Assembly (NCBI RefSeq): GCF_010548275.1
Contig: NZ_JAAGLT010000021.1
Span: 1 to 64,000 of the forward strand
Reading direction: 5' to 3'
Source of the DNA: Streptomyces sp. SID12488
GTDB lineage: Bacteria; Actinomycetota; Actinomycetes; Streptomycetales; Streptomycetaceae
Length of the DNA stretch: 64,000 nt
In this document: positions 17,308-25,721 of the stretch, piece by piece
Layout of the letters: every line of letters starts with the position of its first letter
Numbering within the stretch: position 1 is the stretch's first letter
Position numbers and translations under genes: made by a program
Notes under the pieces: model-generated
What the model saw: only the letters and a program-made list of their open reading frames with translations
Database searches by the model: none
What the model was told of the DNA's origin: nothing

Positions 17308-18371
17308 GAGTGGATCTGCACCTTGCTGTGGTCTCCGAGGACTAGTCGGTGGGCGCTGGGAACACTGGGAGCCGGGGTCACCTCGACGTGCCTGCCGATG
17401 AGCGAGGACTCGATGCGGCCCACCCCGGCGATGGACGAGTCCCGCAGCACGATGGAGAACTCCAGCTCGCTGTCGGTGATCCGGCAGTTCTCCGCGACGG
17501 AGGTGAACGGCCCGACGTAGGAGTCGCTGACGACGGTTCCGGCGCCGATGACGACGGGTCCGACGATGCGTGAGCGGCTGATGCTCGCGCCGGCCTCGAT
17601 CACCACTCGCCCTATGGTCTCGGACGCGTCGTCCACGTCGCCGTCGATCCGCCGATCCAGGCCCTCCAGGACCATGCGGTTGACCTCCAGCATGTCGGTG
17701 ACGTTCCCCGTGTCCTTCCAGTAGCCCTTGATGAGCGTGGATCGTACGTCGGACCGGGCGTCGATGAGGTACTGGATGGCGTGGGTGATCTCCAGCTCGC
17801 CGCGCCCGGAGGGGCTGATGGCGCGTACGGCGTCGTGGATCGCCGGGGTGAAGAGGTACACGCCGACGAGCGCGAGGTCGCTCTTGGGGTGCTCGGGCTT
17901 CTCCTCCAGGCCGATCACCTGGCCGTCCGCGTCGAGTTCGGCGACGCCGAAGGATCGCGGGTCGGGCACCTGGGTGAGCAGGATCTGGGCGTCGGGGCGC
18001 AGTCTGCGGAACTCGGCGACGAGGTCGCTGATGCCGCCGATGATGAAGTTGTCGCCGAGGTACATGACGAAGTCTTCGTCACCGAGGAAGTCCCGCGCGA
18101 TCAGCACCGCGTGGGCCAGGCCCAGGGGCTTCTCCTGCGGGATGTAGGTGACCTTCAGGCCGAACTTCGATCCGTCGCCGACCGCTTCCTCGATCTCGGC
18201 GGCGGTGTCACCGACGATCATGCCGACCTCGGTGATGCCCGCGTCGGCGAGGGATTCCAGGCCGTAGAACAGCACGGCCTTGTTGGCCACGGGTACGAGC
18301 TGCTTCGCCGAGGTATGGGTGATCGGCCGAAGCCGCGTGCCGGCGCCGCCGGAGAGCACGAGAGCCTTCAT
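17304..18371 (-). CDS. rmlA: glucose-1-phosphate thymidylyltransferase, long form
   Basis: 355 residues. The nucleotide-binding loop is LSGGAGTRLRPITHTSAKQL, and MYLGDNFIIGG carries the metal-binding Asp. The length and the C-terminal left-handed beta-helix (repeats such as SRIVGPVVIGAGTVVSDSYV) identify the long StrD-like form rather than the 290-residue RmlA. It makes dTDP-glucose from glucose-1-phosphate and dTTP. It is the first gene of the operon; the promoter must lie between 18372 and 18452, where the phosphatase gene on the same strand ends. Confidence 0.92.
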   Translation of the reverse strand: MKALVLSGGAGTRLRPITHTSAKQLVPVANKAVLFYGLESLADAGITEVGMIVGDTAAEIEEAVGDGSKFGLKVTYIPQEKPLGLAHAVLIARDFLGDEDFVMYLGDNFIIGGISDLVAEFRRLRPDAQILLTQVPDPRSFGVAELDADGQVIGLEEKPEHPKSDLALVGVYLFTPAIHDAVRAISPSGRGELEITHAIQYLIDARSDVRSTLIKGYWKDTGNVTDMLEVNRMVLEGLDRRIDGDVDDASETIGRVVIEAGASISRSRIVGPVVIGAGTVVSDSYVGPFTSVAENCRITDSELEFSIVLRDSSIAGVGRIESSLIGRHVEVTPAPSVPSAHRLVLGDHSKVQIHS

Positions 18372-18452
18372 CCGTTCACCCTAGCTGCGATTTCCCACGA
18401 CGTAATATCCGGTGCCGCAGCGTGACCGGTACGGGAGCCGGCCCGCGCGTCC

Positions 18453-20894
18453 TCAGGGCTCCAGCACGAGCTCGCTCCACACCTGTTTGCCGCCGCTGAC
18501 CGGGACGGTTCCCCAGGCCGCCGACATGGCCTCGACCAGGAGCATGCCCCGGCCGCCGGTGGCCTCCCAGCCGAGGTTCGTCGGTCTGATGGGTGTACGG
18601 GGCGAGTTGTCCGCGACGGCGACGCGCAGTCGGCCGTTGAAGAGGGTGAGGTCGAGACGGACCTGCCCGTCGGTGTGCACGAGGGCGTTGGTGACCAGCT
18701 CGGAGACGACGAGGAGGATGGTGTCCATGTTCTCCTGGACGCCCGGTTCCCCCGCCACACCCCAGGCGCGCAGGGTGCGCCGGGTGAAGCGGCGGGCGTG
18801 CCGGACCGCCTCGGGCACCCGCCACACCGTCCAGCTCTCCCGCAGCGGGCGCAGTTCCATGCCGTCGTAGCGCAGCAGGAGCAGTGCCACGTCGTCGTTG
18901 CGGTTGGCGCCCGCGAGCAGGGCGTCGGCGACCAGGCCGAGGTGGGCGGGGTCGGCGGCGGCGAGGTCTGCGGCGAGAGCGTCGAGGCCGTCCTCGATGT
19001 CGATCTGGGCGGACTCGACGAGACCGTCGGTCGTGAGGGCGATGAGGGTGCCGGGCTGGAGGCGGAGCATGCTCATCGGGTACTCGGCCCGGGCCAGCAC
19101 GCCGAGCGGGGGGCCGACGTCGGACTCGGTGATCTCGGTGGTGCCGTCGGGATGGCGGACGACCGGGGGGAGGTGGCCGGCGCGGACGTACCAGGCGGTG
19201 CCCTCCTCCATGTCGACCTCGACATAGCAGCAGGTGGCGAAGAGGTCGGTCTCCATGTCGACAAGGAGACGGTTGGCGTGGGAGACGACGACGTCCGGCG
19301 GGTGGCCCTCGACGGCGTACGCGCGCAGGGCGGTGCGCATCTGGCCCATGAGGGTGGCGGCGCCCGCGTTGTGGCCCTGGACGTCGCCGATGACGAGGCC
19401 GACATGGTTGTCGGGCAGCGGGATCACGTCGTACCAGTCGCCGCCGACCTCCAGGCCCTCGGTGGTCGGGAGGTAGCGGGCCTCGGCGACTCCGCCGGGC
19501 AGCTTGGGCAGGCGGCGGGGCAGCAGGGAGCGCTGCAGCATCCCCACGAGTTCGTGTTCGGCGTCGAAGGCGTGGGCGCGGGTCAGTGCCTGTCCGGCGA
19601 GGCCGGCGGCGGCGGTGAGCAGGGCGCGTTCGTCGGTGCCGAACTCGTGCGGGCTGTCCCAGCCGATCAGGCAGATGCCGGCCATCCGGCCGCCGGCGGG
19701 CAGCGGCAGCACGGCGAGTCCGCCGGGGCCGACGCCGTCGAGCGCGGGCTCCAGTTCGGTGCCCGCGGGCCAGATGGCGGCCCTGCCCTCGCGCAGGGCG
19801 GCGGCCAGTGTCGGCATGGAGCGGACGGGTGACTCGGGCCACTCGGAGCGCCACTCCAGCCGCCACAGCTCGGGCCAGGACTCGGGTTCGGGCGGGTCGA
19901 GGACGGTGACGACGAGCCGTTCGTTGTCCAGTTCGGCGAGGGCGATCCGGTCGGCCAGCAGCGGCTCGCGCAGCGCGGTGACAACCGCCTGGCTGACGTC
20001 ACGGACGGTTCCGGCGGTGGCCAGGGCTGCGGCGAGGCGCTGGACGCGGGCCACGTCGGTGACGCCGGAGCGCAGGGTGGAGGCGTCGCCGACCGTGCCC
20101 ACGAGCCGGGCGGCCCGTCCCTCCCCGGCGGTCACGAGCCGCCCGCGCAGCCGCAGCCATCTCGGCGGGCCGGCGGGCTGGAGCACCCGGAACTCCAGTT
20201 CCCGGTCGCCGATGGACATGTGGTCGGCCTCGACGACCGACATCAGGGAGGGCAGGTCCTCGGGCACGGTCAGGCCGAGCAGGGTCTCGACCTTGCCGTC
20301 GAAGTCCGCCCGGTCGAGGGCGAACAGTTCGAGGAGTTCGTCGCCGACCTCGACGCGCCCGCTGTCCATGGCGAGGCTGAAGGCACCGGCCGCCAGTTCG
20401 CCGGGGTCTCCTGCGGCGGGCGGAGCGGGCCAGGCGACGGCTTCGGCGAGCAGCCCGAGGCAGTCCCGGGCGCTTTCGTCGAAGCCCCCGGGATGCTCCG
20501 TCACGGCGAGCAGACAGCCCCCGTCACCGACCGCCGCGCCCGCGCGCACGGGCAGGGCGGCCAGGTGAACGTCGCCGGCCGGCATCCGCCGGTACTCGGC
20601 GCACTCGGCGAGTTCGTCGGGGCCGAGCCAGACCGGCCGTCCGGTGCGGTGGGCGTCCGCGGCGGGCGAGTGGGCGGCCACGGGGTAGCTGTCGCGCAGG
20701 CCGTACAGCGTCCGCGGCACGCCGGCCGACTCGACGAGACACAGCACGTCACCGGTGTCGCCCGGGGTGTAGACCGCGGCGACGGTCGCGCCCGCGAAGA
20801 CGAGCGTCTGTTCGAGGATGCGGCGGAGGCGCTCACGGGGGTCGAGGTCGACGGTGAGCGACTTCAGGGCGAGTTCGGCACGCGCCGTTCTCAT
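18453..20894 (-). CDS. SpoIIE/PP2C-type phosphatase with sensor domains and an anti-sigma kinase domain
   Basis: 813 residues from ATG at 20894, after gaggagg; GTG at 20924 is possible. In order: an N-terminal GAF domain (about 20-150), a PAS-like region (155-290), a second GAF (300-460), the PP2C/SpoIIE phosphatase (about 470-680; EVGGDWYDVIPL, LVIGDVQGHNAGAA, ANRNDDVALLLLR) and a C-terminal HATPase of the RsbW type (690-810; ELVTNALVHTDG, GGRGMLLVEAMS). The fusion pairs a switch phosphatase with its opposing kinase, as in sigma-B-like partner-switching. It is divergent from ramC, and a 52-bp piece of it recurs at 28203-28254. Confidence 0.9.
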   Translation of the reverse strand: MRTARAELALKSLTVDLDPRERLRRILEQTLVFAGATVAAVYTPGDTGDVLCLVESAGVPRTLYGLRDSYPVAAHSPAADAHRTGRPVWLGPDELAECAEYRRMPAGDVHLAALPVRAGAAVGDGGCLLAVTEHPGGFDESARDCLGLLAEAVAWPAPPAAGDPGELAAGAFSLAMDSGRVEVGDELLELFALDRADFDGKVETLLGLTVPEDLPSLMSVVEADHMSIGDRELEFRVLQPAGPPRWLRLRGRLVTAGEGRAARLVGTVGDASTLRSGVTDVARVQRLAAALATAGTVRDVSQAVVTALREPLLADRIALAELDNERLVVTVLDPPEPESWPELWRLEWRSEWPESPVRSMPTLAAALREGRAAIWPAGTELEPALDGVGPGGLAVLPLPAGGRMAGICLIGWDSPHEFGTDERALLTAAAGLAGQALTRAHAFDAEHELVGMLQRSLLPRRLPKLPGGVAEARYLPTTEGLEVGGDWYDVIPLPDNHVGLVIGDVQGHNAGAATLMGQMRTALRAYAVEGHPPDVVVSHANRLLVDMETDLFATCCYVEVDMEEGTAWYVRAGHLPPVVRHPDGTTEITESDVGPPLGVLARAEYPMSMLRLQPGTLIALTTDGLVESAQIDIEDGLDALAADLAAADPAHLGLVADALLAGANRNDDVALLLLRYDGMELRPLRESWTVWRVPEAVRHARRFTRRTLRAWGVAGEPGVQENMDTILLVVSELVTNALVHTDGQVRLDLTLFNGRLRVAVADNSPRTPIRPTNLGWEATGGRGMLLVEAMSAAWGTVPVSGGKQVWSELVLEP

Positions 20895-21085
20895 TCCGCG
20901 TCCCGCCTCCTCACTGACCACGTCGTCATTACAGCGCGTATGGGGCGCAGGCGCAGCCCCTGACGCTCCGGGCGTTCGCCCCGGCCCCCACCCGTGCGTT
21001 CCGCACAGTGCTCTCGTGACAGCTGTGACTGTCGGGACCCGTGCACGGACTGGAAGGCTCGGTGCAAGCCATCGAGGAGGCGGGC

Positions 21086-23728
21086 ATGGACCAGCGGTAC
21101 GAGGTGTACGCACTCGCCGACCAGCACTTCTACGAGACGCCCGACCGACTCTCCGCAGCCGGCCAGGCCGCTCCCCTGTTCGAGACGGCCGGCCGTGCGG
21201 TGCCGGAGGGCTGGCGGGCGGGACGGATCGGCGACTGGCTGGCACTGACGCCGCTCGGTCCGGACGGCGACCCGCTGCCCGGACCCACCCAGGGCTGGAA
21301 GGTGCACGCTTCCGCCACCCGGGCGAACGCGGAGCGGATCGCCGCGGCGGTGTGGGACTACTGCGTGCCGCGCGGGATCCCGTTCAAGTTCCTGCCGGGC
21401 CCCCATCTGCTGCATCTACGGAACACCAAGTACGCGGGCCGGGACGGCAGCGGGAAGTTCGTGACGATCTACCCGGCCGACGAGGACCTTCTGCATCAGG
21501 TGCTGACCGAGCTGGGCGCGCTGCTGGAGGGCTGCGAGGGCCCGTACATCCTCACCGATCTGCGCTGGCACGACGGTCCGCTGTACGTCCGTTACGGGGC
21601 GTTCGCGCGCTCCTTCGTCGTCGACGAGCGCGGCTCGCTCGTGCCCGCTGTCCGGGACGGCGAAGGCCGGCTGGTGCCGGACCGGCGCGCGCCCTCCTTC
21701 CAGGTCCCGGAGTGGGTGCGGCTGCCCGAGTTCCTGGAGGCGCAGCTCGCGGCCCGCAACGCGACAACCGTGAGTGACCTGCCGTACCGCATCGAGAAGG
21801 CCCTGCACTTCTCCAACGGCGGCGGTGTGTACGTCGGCACCGACACGCGCGACGGGCGTCGGGTCGTCCTGAAGGAGGGGCGTCCGCATGCGGGCCTGGC
21901 GGCCGACGGCGCGGACGCGATCAGTCGGCTGGAGCGCGAGCGGGCGGCGCTGGAACAGGTGTCGGGGCTCGGGACGGTGCCCGAGGTGCGTGACTGGTTC
22001 ACGCTCGGGGACCACCGCTTCCTCGTCATGGACTTCATCGAGGGGCGCCCCCTCAACTCCTTCTTCGCCGAGCGCCACCCGCTGCTCACCCACGATCCCG
22101 ATCCGGAGGCGGTGGCCGCCTACACGCGGTGGGCGCTGCGTATCCACCGTGCGGTCGAGGAGACCGTCGAGGCGGTGCACGCGCGCGGGATCGTCTTCAA
22201 CGACCTGCACATCTTCAACATCATGGTCGCGCCCGACGAGGAGTCGGTGTCCCTGGTCGACTTCGAGGCGGCGGCGCCGGTCGAGGAGCGGGGCCGCCAG
22301 GTCGTCGCCCACCCGGGGTTCTTCGCCCCGCCCGACCGCCGGGGCCTGGACGTCGACCGGTACGCGCTGGCGTGTCTGCGGCTCGCGTTCTTCATGCCCC
22401 TGACCACCCTGTTCGTGGTGGACCGCGGTAAGGCGGCCCACCTGGCCGAGGTGATCGCCGGCCAGTTCCCGGACGTACCGGCGGAGTTCCTGGCCGGGGC
22501 GGTCGCCGAGATCACCCGTGACGTGTCCGCGCCGGGACCCGGTCGCCCCGCGCCCTCGCCGCCCGCCGTTCCCGTGGAGCCCGGCGACTGGCCGTACAGC
22601 CGGGACTCGATGGTGAAGGCGATCCTCGCCTCCGCCACCCCCGACCGCGACGACCGCCTCTTCCCGGGTGACATCACCCAGTTCTCCGACGGCGGCGGAC
22701 TCGGCGTCGCGCACGGCGCGGCCGGGGTGCTGTACGCGCTGTCCCACGCGGGCGCCGAACGGTACGAGGAGGGCGAGCGCTGGCTGCTGGCCCACACAGA
22801 CCCGGTGCCGGTGGGCACGCCGTTGGGGCTGTACGACGGACTCGCGGGCGTCGCCCATGTCCTCGACCTGCTCGGGCACCGCACCCGCGCGCTGGACCTG
22901 ATCGACGTCGTCCTCCGGGAGAAGTGGCACAAGCTCTCCTCGGACCTGCGCGGCGGTCTCGCCGGGCTGGGCCTGGTCCTCGGCGGGCTGGCGCGCACTA
23001 CCGGGGAGCCGGAGTTCGCAGAGCGGGCCCAGGACGTCACTGACATCCTGGTGAGCCGTCTGGACGAGCCGCTCCCGGACCCGTCGAAGCGCCGCGCCGG
23101 GCTGCTGCGGGGCGCGAGCGGGCCCGCGCTGCTGTTCCTCCGGCAGTACGAGGCGACAGGCGACCCCGCGCTGCTCGAAGCGGCCGGTACGGCGCTGCGC
23201 CGGGACCTGGACCGCTGCGTCGTCCAGCGGGGCGGCGGTCTCGAGGTCGACGAGGGATGGCGGACCATGCCGTACCTCGCGGAAGGCAGCGTGGGGATCG
23301 GCCTGGTCCTCGACGACTACCTGGCACTCGACGCGGCCGAGGGGCGCTCCCGGACCCGTTCCGACGGGCGCGAGGGCTTCGAGGAGGCCCGGGACCGGAT
23401 CCTGACCGCGGCCGCCTCCCGCTTCTACGCCCAGCCCGGTCTGTTCCAGGGCAGGGCCGGCATGATCCTGCACCTCGCCCGCACCGGCGCCCCCGAGGCA
23501 CGGCAGCGGGAACAGATCGCGGGGCTCGGCTGGTACGCGATGTCGTACCAGGGCCAACTGGCCTTCCCCGGGCACCAGATGATGCGGCTCTCCATGGACC
23601 TGGGCACCGGTACCGCGGGCTGTCTGCTCGCGCTCGGCGCGGCCCTCGACGAGACGGCCCCCGCCGCACTGCCCTTCCTCCCGCCGCTACGGCGGCCCCA
23701 GAACGCGGCTCCCCACAAGGAGTCGTGA
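21086..23728 (+). CDS. ramC: class III lanthipeptide synthetase (RamC/AmfT)
   Basis: 880 residues from ATG at 21086, 5 bases after gaggagg; reading further upstream adds only unsupported residues. The three class III domains appear in order. An N-terminal phospho-Ser/Thr lyase region covers about 1-200. A Ser/Thr kinase domain covers 230-500, with the Lys in RVVLKEGRPH (about 260), the catalytic loop VFNDLHIFNIM (about 371) and the DFG-like VDFEAA (about 391). A LanC-like cyclase covers 530-870, where the zinc-binding Cys/His set is absent, as in all class III enzymes. It dehydrates Ser in RamS and forms the thioether rings of the SapB-type morphogen. Confidence 0.95.
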   Translation: MDQRYEVYALADQHFYETPDRLSAAGQAAPLFETAGRAVPEGWRAGRIGDWLALTPLGPDGDPLPGPTQGWKVHASATRANAERIAAAVWDYCVPRGIPFKFLPGPHLLHLRNTKYAGRDGSGKFVTIYPADEDLLHQVLTELGALLEGCEGPYILTDLRWHDGPLYVRYGAFARSFVVDERGSLVPAVRDGEGRLVPDRRAPSFQVPEWVRLPEFLEAQLAARNATTVSDLPYRIEKALHFSNGGGVYVGTDTRDGRRVVLKEGRPHAGLAADGADAISRLERERAALEQVSGLGTVPEVRDWFTLGDHRFLVMDFIEGRPLNSFFAERHPLLTHDPDPEAVAAYTRWALRIHRAVEETVEAVHARGIVFNDLHIFNIMVAPDEESVSLVDFEAAAPVEERGRQVVAHPGFFAPPDRRGLDVDRYALACLRLAFFMPLTTLFVVDRGKAAHLAEVIAGQFPDVPAEFLAGAVAEITRDVSAPGPGRPAPSPPAVPVEPGDWPYSRDSMVKAILASATPDRDDRLFPGDITQFSDGGGLGVAHGAAGVLYALSHAGAERYEEGERWLLAHTDPVPVGTPLGLYDGLAGVAHVLDLLGHRTRALDLIDVVLREKWHKLSSDLRGGLAGLGLVLGGLARTTGEPEFAERAQDVTDILVSRLDEPLPDPSKRRAGLLRGASGPALLFLRQYEATGDPALLEAAGTALRRDLDRCVVQRGGGLEVDEGWRTMPYLAEGSVGIGLVLDDYLALDAAEGRSRTRSDGREGFEEARDRILTAAASRFYAQPGLFQGRAGMILHLARTGAPEARQREQIAGLGWYAMSYQGQLAFPGHQMMRLSMDLGTGTAGCLLALGAALDETAPAALPFLPPLRRPQNAAPHKES

Positions 23729-23788
23729 CACGACACCCGTCCCCACAGAAGATCCCGGAACCCACCGGGACCGACGAAAGGAATCGAC

Positions 23789-23905
23789 ATGGCACTGCTC
23801 GACCTTCAGACGATGGAGTCCGACGAGACCGCCACCACGGGCGCCTACAGCACGCTCAGCCTGCTGTCCTGCGTCAGCGCGGCCAGCGTCACCCTCTGTC
23901 TGTAA
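23789..23905 (+). CDS. ramS: class III lanthipeptide precursor (SapB/AmfS type)
   Basis: 38 residues from ATG at 23789 with gaaagga 7 bases upstream. The leader carries the recognition element LLDLQTMES. The core ends STLSLLSC-V-SAASVTLC-L, two consecutive S-x2-S-x3-C units, the pattern that class III synthetases turn into lanthionine or labionin rings. S. coelicolor RamS has the same two-ring layout with a different core. The mature peptide should be an amphiphilic surfactant aiding aerial growth. It lies 60 bases after ramC and ahead of a hairpin, as expected for a precursor needed in excess of its enzymes. Confidence 0.93.
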   Translation: MALLDLQTMESDETATTGAYSTLSLLSCVSAASVTLCL

Positions 23906-23921
23906 GCACTTCCGCAGGGGC

Positions 23922-23961
23922 GCCGGGCGGTCTTTCCCACTCGTGGGAAGGCCCGCCCGGC
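23922..23961 (+). terminator. attenuator hairpin between ramS and ramA
   Basis: Arms gccgggcggtctttccca and tgggaaggcccgcccggc (one bulge) flank a 4-base loop. No T-run follows, so partial readthrough to ramAB is likely. This would give more ramS than transporter transcript. Confidence 0.75.
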
Positions 23962-23993
23962 GGTCCGTCATCCCCCGTCGGAGGGCCCACCCG

Positions 23994-25721
23994 ATGACGA
24001 CAACCACCCATGACCGGCCGGCCCGGGCCGCGGACACCGCCTCGCCGCTGCGCGCGACCGTGCGCCGCACCGGGGGACGCTGTGCGGTCCTGTTCCTGGT
24101 CGCCACGGCCTCGACCGGTCTGAGCCTGGCCCTGCCGCTGACCCTGGGGCGGGCCCTGGACGCCCTGCTGACGACCCCGGGCGGTGCCGGCGCCATGCGC
24201 TGGGTGCTGTGGTGCGCCGGAATCGTCCTGCTGCTCGCCGTCCTCGACGCCGTGGAGACCGTGCTGAGCGGGACCACGAGCGCCCGCGCCACGGCGTGGC
24301 TGCGGCACCGGCTGACCGGGCATCTGCTCGCCGTGGGCCCACGGGCCGGGGAGCGTTTCGGGTCCGGCGACCTGGTGGCCCGCCTGGTCGGAAACGCCGC
24401 GCAGGCGGGGACCGCGCCCGCCGCCCTGGCCGCGCTCGTGGCCGCGCTCGCCGGACCGGTCGGCGCGGTGGTGGCGCTCGGCCTGCTCGACCCGTGGCTG
24501 GCGGCGGTGTTCCTCGCCGGGGCGCCTCTGCTGGCCCTGCTGCTGCGGACCTTCACCCAGGACTCCTCCCGGTGCGTGGCCGACTACCAGGACGCCCAGG
24601 GGCGGATCGCGAGCGGGCTCGCGGAGGCGATCGGCGGGTCCCGCACCATCGCCGCGTGCGGCACGGCGGACCGTGAGGTGGCCCGGGTCCTGCGGCCCCT
24701 GCCCGAACTCACCCGCGCGGGCCACCGGATGTGGCACGTCCAAGGGCGCGCGGCGGCCCGGGCGGTCGCCCTGGCCCCGTTGCTGCAACTGGGTGTCGTG
24801 GCAGTGGCGGGTGTCCTGCTGGTCCACGGCCGGCTGACGGTGGGCGAGATGCTCGCCGCCTCGCGGTACGCCGTCCTGGCGGCCGGGGTGGGCGTCCTGG
24901 TCGGGCAGTTGTCGGGGCTGGTCCGGGCCCGCGCGTCGGCCCGGCGCCTCGGCGAGGTGCTGGCCGAACCGGTGACGGTGTACGGCAGCCGCCGCCTGCC
25001 GCCGGGGCAGGGCCGGCTGGAGCTGCGCGGGGTCACGGCCCGCCGCGGCGGACGTACGCTCCTGGACCGCGTCGACCTGGTCGTGCCCGGGGGCAGCACA
25101 CTCGCCGTGGTCGGCCGCTCCGGCGCGGGCAAGTCCCTCCTCGCGGCCCTCGCCGGACGCCTGGCCGATCCCGACGACGGAACCGTGCTCCTGGACGGCG
25201 TACCGCTGCCCGAGCTGGACCACGACGAGCTGCGCCGCGCGATCGGCTGTGCCTTCGAGCGCCCCGCCCTGCTGGGCGACACCGTCGCGGACACGATCGG
25301 CTTCGGCGTCCGGGCGGCACCGCCCGACCGGATCAGGGCCGGCGCCGCCGCCGCCCGCGCCGACACGTTCGTACGCCGGCTGCCCGACGGCTACGCCACC
25401 CCCTGCCGGGACGCGCCCCTGTCCGGGGGCGAGCGGCAGCGCCTCGGCCTCGCCCGGGTGCTGGCCCGCGACAGCAGGCTGCTCGTCCTCGACGACGCAC
25501 TCTCCAGCCTCGACACGGTCACCGAACACCAGGTCGTCGACGCCCTGCTGCACCACTCCCCCGGCGGCACCCGGGTGATCGTCGCCCACCGGGTCTCCAC
25601 GGCGGCCCGCGCGGACACGGTGGCCTGGCTGGACGGAGGACGGATGCGAGCGGTCGGAACACATGCGCGACTGTGGCGCGAGAAGGGATACCGGGAGGTG
25701 TTCGCGGATGCGCAAGGGTGA
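23994..25721 (+). CDS. ramA: ABC transporter permease/ATPase for the SapB-type peptide (RamA)
   Basis: 575 residues from ATG at 23994 (cggaggg just upstream). The N-terminal 310 residues hold about six membrane helices. The ATPase domain (about 340-570) has Walker A GRSGAGKSL, signature LSGGERQRLGLA, Walker B LLVLDDALSSLD and the H-loop IVAHRVST. It is a half-transporter that should pair with RamB to export the modified peptide. The overlap with ramB (13 bases) supports co-translation. No peptidase domain is present, so leader removal relies on another protease. Confidence 0.92.
   Translation: MTTTTHDRPARAADTASPLRATVRRTGGRCAVLFLVATASTGLSLALPLTLGRALDALLTTPGGAGAMRWVLWCAGIVLLLAVLDAVETVLSGTTSARATAWLRHRLTGHLLAVGPRAGERFGSGDLVARLVGNAAQAGTAPAALAALVAALAGPVGAVVALGLLDPWLAAVFLAGAPLLALLLRTFTQDSSRCVADYQDAQGRIASGLAEAIGGSRTIAACGTADREVARVLRPLPELTRAGHRMWHVQGRAAARAVALAPLLQLGVVAVAGVLLVHGRLTVGEMLAASRYAVLAAGVGVLVGQLSGLVRARASARRLGEVLAEPVTVYGSRRLPPGQGRLELRGVTARRGGRTLLDRVDLVVPGGSTLAVVGRSGAGKSLLAALAGRLADPDDGTVLLDGVPLPELDHDELRRAIGCAFERPALLGDTVADTIGFGVRAAPPDRIRAGAAAARADTFVRRLPDGYATPCRDAPLSGGERQRLGLARVLARDSRLLVLDDALSSLDTVTEHQVVDALLHHSPGGTRVIVAHRVSTAARADTVAWLDGGRMRAVGTHARLWREKGYREVFADAQG

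Noticed and set aside
21416..23575. 719-residue minus-strand frame opposite ramC
   Set aside because: Antisense shadow; RamC is complete with all three domains.
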